7,492 nucleotides of DNA from an uncultured Dorea sp. (GTDB lineage: Bacteria; Bacillota; Clostridia; Lachnospirales; Lachnospiraceae), in assembly GCA_910579335.1 (NCBI GenBank), contig CAJTUQ010000027.1, positions 1 to 7,492 of the forward strand. The letters are read 5' to 3'. The translations under genes were made by a program, and so were the position numbers. The notes under the pieces were generated by a model that saw nothing but the letters and a program-made list of their open reading frames with translations, was not told where the DNA came from and searched no databases. Below, piece after piece: positions 1 to 5,694 of this stretch. Position 1 is the first letter of the stretch. Each line of letters starts with the position of its first letter.

Positions 1-900
1 GATGCGCCGATTGCACTGCTTGACGTGTCGTGGGGAGATGAGACGAACAATGAAGAGACCGGCTCCGGTTATGAGGACGGCCATGTTCCGGGAACCGTGC
101 ATGTAAATACGGATGAGTATGAGACGCCGAAGGTTTATGTAGAAGAAAAGGACGAAGATTTCAGAAGTGAGTGGCGTTTGATTTCCGACAAGGAGCTGAT
201 TGCGCTGGCTGAAGCTAAGGGCGTTACGAAAGACAGCTGTGTTGTAATCGTCGGCTATGAGCCGATGGCAACGACGCGTATGGCAATGATACTCAGATAT
301 CTGGGATGTGAGAATGTCCATGTTATGAGCGAGGGCTTAGTGGGCTGGAATGCAAAGGGATATGAGATGCAGTCCGGCATCAATAAACCGGAAAAGGCAA
401 GCTTCGGGGCGGACAAGCCGCAGAATCCAGATTTGATTGATACGATAGACGAAGCGGCGCAGATGCTACAGGATACTTCCAAGTATCAGCTGATTGATAC
501 ACGTACTATCGAAGAATGGGAAGGAAAGGATACCGGATACGGATACCACGATTTGGCGGGAAGAATTGACGGTACTATCCTTTCAGAGTCCGGAATCGGA
601 TATTCCAGCTCCATGTATTATTACAGGAACCCGGACAAGTCGATGAGAAGCAAAGAGGTCTTGGAGGCTATGTGGAAGGAACAGGGAATCGATACCGGAA
701 AGCACATGTCCTTCTTCTGCGGCAGCGGCTGGAGAGCGGCTGAAGAGGCATGGGACGCGATGGTGCTCGGATACACGGACGTGTCTCTTTACAGCGACGG
801 ATGGATTGGCTGGAGCAATGAAGGCCATCCGTATATTGACAAAGATGGAAATACCGTGCATTATGATAAGGAGCAGAATAAAGCGGTCCCTGAAAAATAG
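1..900 (+). CDS. Tandem rhodanese-domain protein (sulfurtransferase-like), 5' end outside window
   Basis: Partial gene: the frame is open from base 1 (reads DAPIALLDVSWGDE...) to TAG at 898-900, giving 299 residues. The GTG at 25 lies inside the first rhodanese fold, at the 'LLDV' strand, so it is not the real start. Two rhodanese domains are visible. Domain 1 (about residues 1-125) has the GHVPGTV motif and ends SEGLVGWNAKGYEM. Domain 2 (about 145-280) has LIDTRTIEEW, AGRIDGTI and the active loop CGSGWRA with the catalytic Cys at residue 240. Rhodaneses carry sulfane sulfur as a Cys persulfide, moving it from thiosulfate, mercaptopyruvate or similar donors. In domain 1 the position matching that Cys is Gly (residue 85), so only domain 2 should be active, as is usual for two-domain sulfurtransferases. 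The true substrate is unknown. The N-terminus, and any signal peptide or lipobox, is not in view. A terminator follows 20 bases after the stop. Confidence 0.88.
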   Translation, partial: DAPIALLDVSWGDETNNEETGSGYEDGHVPGTVHVNTDEYETPKVYVEEKDEDFRSEWRLISDKELIALAEAKGVTKDSCVVIVGYEPMATTRMAMILRYLGCENVHVMSEGLVGWNAKGYEMQSGINKPEKASFGADKPQNPDLIDTIDEAAQMLQDTSKYQLIDTRTIEEWEGKDTGYGYHDLAGRIDGTILSESGIGYSSSMYYYRNPDKSMRSKEVLEAMWKEQGIDTGKHMSFFCGSGWRAAEEAWDAMVLGYTDVSLYSDGWIGWSNEGHPYIDKDGNTVHYDKEQNKAVPEK

Positions 901-920
901 ACAGGCAGATGGGTTTGATA

Positions 921-948
921 GGAGAACGGAATTTCCGCTCTCCTTTTT
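921..948 (+). terminator. Intrinsic terminator after rhodanese gene
   Basis: A hairpin with arms GGAGAaCGGAA (921-931) and TTCCGcTCTCC (933-943) pairs at ten of eleven positions, with one A/C mismatch at 926/938. It is followed at once by TTTTT (944-948). It lies 20 bases after the rhodanese stop and about 70 bases before the first glycosyltransferase, so it should end the upstream transcript and separate the two units. Confidence 0.85.
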
Positions 949-1009
949 CAGCATAGATAAGAACATGAAGCGGATTGTTTTATAAAAAGCTGATAGCAGT
1001 GTCAGGGAT

Positions 1010-1014
1010 GAGGG
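1010..1014 (+). promoter_or_regulatory. Ribosome binding site of the fusion glycosyltransferase; favours ATG 1022 over GTG 1019
   Basis: GAGGG at 1010-1014 is the best Shine-Dalgarno match upstream. It sits 7 bases before ATG 1022 but only 4 before the in-frame GTG at 1019, so ATG 1022 is the better start. The difference is a single residue. Confidence 0.5.
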
Positions 1015-1021
1015 ATATGTG

Positions 1022-3238
1022 ATGGAAGACAGAAGAAGACTTGCGGATGGAAGACAGATATGGGTGATAAAGGCGGGCTTTCCCAATGAACCTGTGAAAA
1101 AGTATTGGTCTGAGTACGCATTTTCAAATTCGCTGAAAAAATATTTGGAAAGACTGGGATATTACGTCGTCATAGAATCCTGTGACGAGTGGTATGACGA
1201 TGAGACTGCCGATGCGGTAATCGTGCTGAGAGGCCACAAGGAGTATTTTCCGCTTAGGAAAAATAAAGACTGCATCTATATTATGTGGAATTTAAGCCAT
1301 CCGTCCACGATAACGGACGAGGAGTACGATTCCTATGACTTGGTCTGCATCGGTTCTGAGACGTATGCTAAGAAAGTCAGAAAGAGACTCCATGTCCCGG
1401 TCAAAGTACTTCCTATGTGTGCAGACACGGAGATATTTTTTCCGGGCGAAGGGGAGAGGACGGAGAAGAAATATGACTGGGTATTTGTAGGAAATTCCCG
1501 TTTTGTAAAACGCAAAAGTGTCGTCTGGTCCATTGCGCACGGCATTCCTTTGAAAATCTGGGGGGCGAACTGGGAGAAAGTCCTTCCTGAGAGCGCAGAC
1601 CATGTAGTGGCGGAGAATATCCCCAATGACGAACTGCCAAAGCTTTACAGAAATGCGCTGGTAACGGTCGACGACCATTACGAGGATATGGCATTGAACG
1701 GATTTATTAATACCCGCATTATAGAGGCGGCGGCCTGCGGCCTGCCGGTGATTTCGGATTATTCCGAAACATTGGATGCGATGTTTGGCGGCGCGGTGTT
1801 ATGCTACCGCAATGAAAGTGAATTTGTGGCGCAGACAAAAAGGATTTTTGAGGATTACGATGCGGTCAGGGACAAGGTGAGGAGGCTGTGGCCGATTATA
1901 CGGGAAAATTACTCTTTCGAGAGACGCACAGGCCAGTTCCGGGAATTTTACTCAGAACTCAGAGAGCATGAAAGAGCCGTAAAAAGGCTGGTTAAATCAT
2001 TTGCAGAATATGAAACGGAAGCTGTGGAACTGCGTGCGGTACGTGAAAGAGGTCCCATGTTGGGAATTAAGGTATCTGTAATCATACCCGTGTACAATGC
2101 AGAGAAATACCTGGCGGAATGTATGGACAGCGTTGTCAGACAGACGCTTAAAGAAATTGAGATAATCTGCATTGACGACGGTTCAACGGATAAATCGCTG
2201 GATCTATTAAAAAAATATGCCGGGGAGGATGAAAGGATATCCGTCTATACGCAGGAAAATACAGGGCTTGCCGCAACGAGGAACAGGGGGCTTAAAAAGG
2301 CGCGGGGAGAATATATACAGTTTCTTGACAGTGACGACTGCCTTGCGGAAGACGCGGCGGAAAGGCTGTATCAGATAAGCAGTGAAAGGCGCCTGGACAT
2401 CCTGATTTTTGACGGGGAGACTGTCTATGAGGAAGAAAGCGATAGACAGGAGCATCCGGAATATGACAATTATTATGTGCGAAAGGGCAAATACCCCGAA
2501 AGCTGCAGCGGTCTTATGATGCTTTCAGGGATGCGCAGGCAGGGAGAGTATAGAACCAGCGCCGTAATGCAGTTTTTCAGCCGCAGCTTTCTTGAAAGCC
2601 GCAAGCTTTGTTTTGATACGGGGTATATCCATGAGGATAACGATTTTACATTCCGGGCGCAGCTTTCGGCGGAAAATGTGGGGTATATGCCGCAGCATTT
2701 TTATAAAAGACGGGTCCGCGGCGGCTCCATTATGACGGAGCCGATGGGGGTAAAGCATGTCTATGGGTATTTCCGGGCGTTTTTAAATATGCTGTCCTTT
2801 GTGGAGGGCAGAGATTTTGACGCTGACGTGTGGGAGGCTGTAAGTGACATCTTTCAAGGGATGCTGTATAATATAAAGAAATATTTTAGTAACCTTACGT
2901 GGCAGGAGCAGCATGCATTTGACGGGCTGGGCGGGAGAGAGCGGATGCTCTTTAAGCTGTATGTGCAGCCTGATTCGGGCGGTTTTTCGGCGCTTGGAAA
3001 AGCGCAGAGAGAAAAGAGCGAATTAAATCTCAAGCTCCGGAAAACGTATGCGGAAAAATCAGAAATCAATCGTAAGCTTCAGGTTACCTACGGGGAGAAA
3101 TACGACAGGGGATTGGAGATTCAGCGTTTGAAAAAAGAACTGGAATCCATTAAGAAATCCAGAAGCTACCGTTTGGCGCGCCTGATAGGGTTTCCAATCC
3201 GGATGTTTCGGAAAGCGATAAAAAGGATACAACAGTAA
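1022..3238 (+). CDS. Bifunctional glycosyltransferase: CgeB/GT4-like domain fused to GT2 domain, coiled-coil tail
   Basis: A 738-residue cytoplasmic or membrane-associated enzyme with two glycosyltransferase modules. Residues ~1-325 resemble the CgeB-like/Glyco_trans_1_2 type (GT-B fold): YDWVFVGNSR at 151-160, ENIPNDELPKLY, then the C-terminal NTRIIEAAACGLPVISD block with E235 in the usual nucleotide-sugar-binding position. Residues ~349-600 are a GT2 (GT-A fold) module: VSVIIPVYN from 351, DDGSTD, the metal-binding D436-S-D-D439, and HEDND at 537-541, where D539 is the expected general base. Residues ~600-655 show no recognised motif. Residues ~660-710 are a charged coiled coil with a 14-residue repeat, and the end is a basic tail S713-R-S-Y-R-L-A-R720. 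Such enzymes build surface polysaccharides or glycoprotein glycans from activated sugars; the actual sugars cannot be read from the sequence. It is the first gene of a three-gene cluster, with 25 bases to the next start. No signal peptide or membrane helix is seen. Confidence 0.88.
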   Translation: MEDRRRLADGRQIWVIKAGFPNEPVKKYWSEYAFSNSLKKYLERLGYYVVIESCDEWYDDETADAVIVLRGHKEYFPLRKNKDCIYIMWNLSHPSTITDEEYDSYDLVCIGSETYAKKVRKRLHVPVKVLPMCADTEIFFPGEGERTEKKYDWVFVGNSRFVKRKSVVWSIAHGIPLKIWGANWEKVLPESADHVVAENIPNDELPKLYRNALVTVDDHYEDMALNGFINTRIIEAAACGLPVISDYSETLDAMFGGAVLCYRNESEFVAQTKRIFEDYDAVRDKVRRLWPIIRENYSFERRTGQFREFYSELREHERAVKRLVKSFAEYETEAVELRAVRERGPMLGIKVSVIIPVYNAEKYLAECMDSVVRQTLKEIEIICIDDGSTDKSLDLLKKYAGEDERISVYTQENTGLAATRNRGLKKARGEYIQFLDSDDCLAEDAAERLYQISSERRLDILIFDGETVYEEESDRQEHPEYDNYYVRKGKYPESCSGLMMLSGMRRQGEYRTSAVMQFFSRSFLESRKLCFDTGYIHEDNDFTFRAQLSAENVGYMPQHFYKRRVRGGSIMTEPMGVKHVYGYFRAFLNMLSFVEGRDFDADVWEAVSDIFQGMLYNIKKYFSNLTWQEQHAFDGLGGRERMLFKLYVQPDSGGFSALGKAQREKSELNLKLRKTYAEKSEINRKLQVTYGEKYDRGLEIQRLKKELESIKKSRSYRLARLIGFPIRMFRKAIKRIQQ
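3011..3136 (+). repeat. Degenerate 42-base tandem repeat encoding a 14-residue coiled-coil unit
   Basis: Within the 3' end of the fusion glycosyltransferase, residues 664-677 (EKSELNLKLRKTYA) and 678-691 (EKSEINRKLQVTYG) align without gaps. A third, weaker copy starts EKYDRGLEIQRLKK at 692. The unit is two heptads long, which fits coiled-coil growth by duplication. The DNA copies (3011-3052, 3053-3094, 3095-3136) have diverged, most in the third. Confidence 0.6.
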
Positions 3239-3251
3239 ATATGGCGACGGC

Positions 3252-3259
3252 AGGAGAAG
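3252..3259 (+). promoter_or_regulatory. Ribosome binding site of second glycosyltransferase
   Basis: AGGAGAAG (3252-3259) lies 4 bases before ATG 3264, with the AGGAG core 7 bases away. It fixes the start at MAKVSIIIPVYN, the usual N-terminus of GT2 enzymes. It lies in the short gap after the upstream stop, which fits translation from a shared mRNA. Confidence 0.75.
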
Positions 3260-3263
3260 GCAG

Positions 3264-4409
3264 ATGGCAAAGGTATCGATTATTATACCGGTTTACAATG
3301 TGCAACATTATCTGGAAGAATGTATGGAGAGTGTTTTGAGGCAGACACTTGAGGATATAGAAATCATATGTGTAAATGACGGCTCTACGGATAATTCATT
3401 GAAGATATTAAACAAATTCCAAACCGGGGATAAAAGGATTCGGTTAATTAACAAAGAAAACGGCGGGTACGGACAGGCCATGAATGTGGGGATAGCAAAA
3501 GCGGCCGGAGAATATATCGGCATCGTGGAGCCGGACGATTACGTCCCGCCTGACATGTATCAGGAATTGTACCAGACGGCGAAGGAAAATAATCTGGATT
3601 TTGTTAAGGCCGATTTTTACCGTTTTACGACAGGAGCAGACGGGGAGAGGGAATTTATTTATAATCATCTGTCCCCGGATTTCGAGCATTACAATAAGGT
3701 GTTTAATCCGAGCAGGACCCCGGAGACTCTTCGGTTTCTTATGAATACATGGAGCGGTATTTACCGCCGCGAGTTTTTGGAAGAAAACGGTATCCGCCAT
3801 AATGAGACGCCGGGGGCGTCGTTTCAGGATAATGGATTCTGGTTCCAGACATTCGTCTACGGCGAGAGGGCGATGATTGTTGACAAGCCTTATTACAGAA
3901 ACCGCAGGGACAATCCGTCTTCTTCTGTAAACAGCCGAGAAAAGGTTTACTGTATCAATATAGAATATGACTTCATCCGGGGCATTTTAATAAAGAATCC
4001 GGAGATCTGGGAGCGGTTTCAATCTATGTACTGGTTTAAGAAGTACCACAACTATATGGGAGCGCTGTGGAGGATGAAAGAAGAGTACAGGAGAGAGTAC
4101 GTCCTTCGGTTTAGTGAGGAATTAAAGAGAGGCATGGCGCTTGGAGAGATGAAGAGAGAAGTGTTTTCTGATTCGGCGTGGGGACATATCGTGAGCATGA
4201 CAGAGAATCCGGAGCAATATTATTTGGGACGGGTCTATGCAAAGAGCGTGGATGAGAGGCTGTTTGAGCGTATCAATGAGCTGGAGCAGAAGAACCAGAA
4301 ACTTAGAGATGAAATCGCAAGGGTGCGCGGTTCAAAATCGTTTCGTCTTGGAAGGATGCTTTTATATGTTCCGGGAAAGTTGAGGAAACGGTTCCATAGA
4401 GGGCGGTGA
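3264..4409 (+). CDS. GT2 family glycosyltransferase with EPDD motif and coiled-coil tail
   Basis: A 381-residue enzyme. The GT-A nucleotide-sugar domain begins at once: VSIIIPVYN (4-12), VNDGSTD at 37-43, NGGYGQAMNVG, and E89-P-D-D92 in the place of the metal-binding DxD. FQDNGF (187-192) holds the likely general base D189. The EPDD form occurs in a recognisable GT2 subgroup found in surface polysaccharide clusters of Firmicutes, so it should be functional. Residues ~250-330 are helical and lack known motifs. Residues ~332-353 form a short coiled coil (RLFERINELEQKNQKLRDEI), followed by the basic tail S357-K-S-F-R-L-G-R364. That tail closely matches the end of the preceding enzyme, which hints at a common docking or membrane-contact role (inference). 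The donor and acceptor are unknown. It lies 25 bases after the previous stop and is almost certainly co-transcribed. No signal peptide is seen. Confidence 0.9.
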   Translation: MAKVSIIIPVYNVQHYLEECMESVLRQTLEDIEIICVNDGSTDNSLKILNKFQTGDKRIRLINKENGGYGQAMNVGIAKAAGEYIGIVEPDDYVPPDMYQELYQTAKENNLDFVKADFYRFTTGADGEREFIYNHLSPDFEHYNKVFNPSRTPETLRFLMNTWSGIYRREFLEENGIRHNETPGASFQDNGFWFQTFVYGERAMIVDKPYYRNRRDNPSSSVNSREKVYCINIEYDFIRGILIKNPEIWERFQSMYWFKKYHNYMGALWRMKEEYRREYVLRFSEELKRGMALGEMKREVFSDSAWGHIVSMTENPEQYYLGRVYAKSVDERLFERINELEQKNQKLRDEIARVRGSKSFRLGRMLLYVPGKLRKRFHRGR

Positions 4410-4421
4410 AAGAAAGTTGGC

Positions 4422-4429
4422 GGGAGAAG
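4422..4429 (+). promoter_or_regulatory. Ribosome binding site pointing to TTG 4432 start of third glycosyltransferase
   Basis: GGGAGAAG (4422-4429) is the only good Shine-Dalgarno sequence near the start, and its GGGAG core ends 5 bases before TTG 4432. It closely matches AGGAGAAG in front of the second glycosyltransferase. The earlier in-frame TTG at 4417 has only GAGGGCGG, ending about 10 bases upstream, and would place this better site inside the gene. GTG 4438 is another possible start but is 11 bases from the core. Confidence 0.5.
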
Positions 4430-4431
4430 AT

Positions 4432-5400
4432 TTGAAAGTGTCGGTAATCATACCGGTCTATAATGCGGAAAAGTACATTGTCCGGTGTATGGACAGCATC
4501 GTCGGGCAGACATTACAAGAGATTGAGATTATCTGTGTGGATGACGGCTCTTTAGATGCGTCGGCAGAGATTCTTAAGGGCTATGCCCGGCACGACAGGA
4601 GGGTCAGGGTAATAAGCCGGCAGAATGCCGGTGCGGGTGCGGCAAGGAATCAGGGACTTTTGGAAGCCTCCGGGGAATATCTGTCTTTTTTGGATGCGGA
4701 TGATTTTTTTGAACCTGATATGCTTGAAAAGGCATATTGGAAAGCGAAGGAGCAGGCTGCCCAGATGATTGTGTTCGGCTCAGACCAGTACAGAGAAGAC
4801 CTGGCAGAATTTCAACGAGTGGACTGGACTATTCGGAAGCGGGCGCTGCCGCCGTACCGCCCGATGAACTTCCGGACGTTTACGGAAAATGTATTCAAAG
4901 TATTTGTGGGCTGGGCATGGGATAAGCTGTTTGAGAGGGAATTTGTGCTGAGACACCGGCTGAGGTTTCAGGAGCAGAGAACGTCCAATGACCTGTTTTT
5001 TGTCTTTTCAGCGCTTGTGCTGGCAGAGCGTATAGAAGTAGAAGAGACGGTATTGGCGCACCAGCGCCGGGATGCTCCGGATTCCCTATCCCATACGAGG
5101 GAGAAGTCGTGGCAGTGCTTTTATTATGCATTGACAGCCCTCCGGGAGAATCTGGTCAGATGCGGGCTGTACGATGAGCTGGAGCAGGATTTTATCAATT
5201 ATGCGCTGCATTTTTCGCTGTGGAATCTGGATACATTGTGCGAAGAGAAGAGAGAAATATTATATAAAACGCTGAAAAAGCGCTGGTTTAGGGAGCTTGG
5301 AATCGCTGGCCGGAAAGAAGATTATTTTTATAATAAGAAAGAATATGAAACGTATCGGAAAATTATGAAAGAACCGTGGAAAACATTTTCCGCCCGTTGA
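4432..5400 (+). CDS. GT2 family glycosyltransferase, third gene of cluster
   Basis: From TTG 4432 this is 322 residues, beginning MKVSVIIPVYNAEKY, the standard GT2 N-terminus. Starting at TTG 4417 would add only five residues (MAGED). Motifs are VDDGSLD (36-42), NAGAGAARNQG, the metal-binding D88-A-D-D91, and SNDLFF at 185-190, where D187 takes the general-base position normally preceded by Glu. WAWDKLFER just before the base region is typical of this GT2 group. The first 45 residues are strikingly like the GT2 modules of the two upstream genes, which suggests old tandem duplication or repeated recruitment of one family. Unlike them it has no coiled coil and no S-x-S-[YF]-R-L tail; it ends in a short charged helix (EYETYRKIMKEPWK). 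It is predicted to be cytoplasmic and to add one sugar to the same glycan, identity unknown. A hairpin terminator begins 18 bases after the stop. Confidence 0.88.
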   Translation: MKVSVIIPVYNAEKYIVRCMDSIVGQTLQEIEIICVDDGSLDASAEILKGYARHDRRVRVISRQNAGAGAARNQGLLEASGEYLSFLDADDFFEPDMLEKAYWKAKEQAAQMIVFGSDQYREDLAEFQRVDWTIRKRALPPYRPMNFRTFTENVFKVFVGWAWDKLFEREFVLRHRLRFQEQRTSNDLFFVFSALVLAERIEVEETVLAHQRRDAPDSLSHTREKSWQCFYYALTALRENLVRCGLYDELEQDFINYALHFSLWNLDTLCEEKREILYKTLKKRWFRELGIAGRKEDYFYNKKEYETYRKIMKEPWKTFSAR

Positions 5401-5418
5401 CGGGAATTGAAGAGACAT

Positions 5419-5453
5419 ATAAGAAAAGGCATGTACACCATGCCTTTTCTTAT
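5419..5453. terminator. Strong, probably bidirectional terminator ending the glycosyltransferase cluster
   Basis: A perfect 15-bp inverted repeat: left arm 5419-5433 (ATAAGAAAAGGCATG), loop TACAC (5434-5438), right arm 5439-5453 (CATGCCTTTTCTTAT). The GC-richer core GGCATG/CATGCC is followed by TTTTCTT on the + strand and, by symmetry, by the same U-rich run on the - strand, so it could stop transcripts from either side. No - strand gene in the window needs it. It separates the cluster from the surface-protein gene. Confidence 0.85.
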
Positions 5454-5520
5454 GTGCGCTTTCGAGGGATTGGTTATAGAAAAATGAAATAAGTAAACCA
5501 TATATATACACGATATTAAT

Positions 5521-5550
5521 TGGACAGATAAGCAGGGGGACGGGTATAAT
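5521..5550 (+). promoter_or_regulatory. SigmaA-like promoter of the surface-protein gene
   Basis: A perfect -10 box TATAAT lies at 5545-5550. TGGACA at 5521-5526 matches the -35 consensus TTGACA at five of six bases, with an 18-base spacer. Transcription would start near 5557, giving a leader of about 45 bases. The location after a strong terminator and before a strong ribosome site supports a separate transcript. No operator or riboswitch fold was recognised in the leader. Confidence 0.6.
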
Positions 5551-5588
5551 CAAAAATGAGTAATTGGCGGCATTGTACAGCATTCATT

Positions 5589-5596
5589 GAGGAGGT
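5589..5596 (+). promoter_or_regulatory. Strong ribosome binding site of surface-protein gene
   Basis: GAGGAGGT at 5589-5596 is a near-perfect Shine-Dalgarno sequence, 5 bases before ATG 5602. It fixes the start of a reading frame that opens with a classical signal peptide. A second in-frame ATG at 5608 is less well spaced. Confidence 0.85.
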
Positions 5597-5601
5597 AGGA
5601 C

Positions 5602-5694
5602 ATGAGAATGTGGAAGAAACAAATGCTTTCGAAAATCGTAGCGTTTGCTTTGATATTTGGGTGCTTTGCAGGTACAGGCATCACTGTAAAGGCG
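5602..5694 (+). other. Signal peptide of the surface protein
   Basis: Codons 1-31: a positively charged start with five Lys/Arg in the first 11 residues, a hydrophobic core of about 13 residues, and the cleavage motif V-K-A before GIFEIS. It directs Sec-dependent export. A lipoprotein reading through Cys21 is possible but the preceding residues fit poorly. Confidence 0.75.

Noticed and set aside
949..1009. Possible promoter for the glycosyltransferase cluster (TATAAA at 981-986; TTGTTT at 975-980)
   Set aside because: TATAAA has only TAAGAA at the -35 distance, and TTGTTT has no -10 box 17 bases downstream. A promoter is expected here because of the terminator at 921-948, but none can be supported by sequence.
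2722..2743. Inverted repeat CGGCTCC / GGAGCCG with 8-base loop
   Set aside because: It lies inside the coding region of the fusion enzyme, has no T-run, and is short enough to be chance.
4737..4925. Small + strand frame inside the third glycosyltransferase
   Set aside because: It is an out-of-frame shadow of a conserved GT2 region with no ribosome site.
5484..5520. AT-rich stretch with alternating TATATATA, considered as an operator or origin element
   Set aside because: It has no clear dyad or repeated box. AT-rich DNA upstream of a -35 box is common and may only act as an UP-like element.
5662..5664. Lipoprotein lipid-attachment Cys (residue 21 of the surface protein)
   Set aside because: The residues before it (LIFGC) fit the lipobox badly, and a good signal peptidase I site (VKA) follows 10 residues later.
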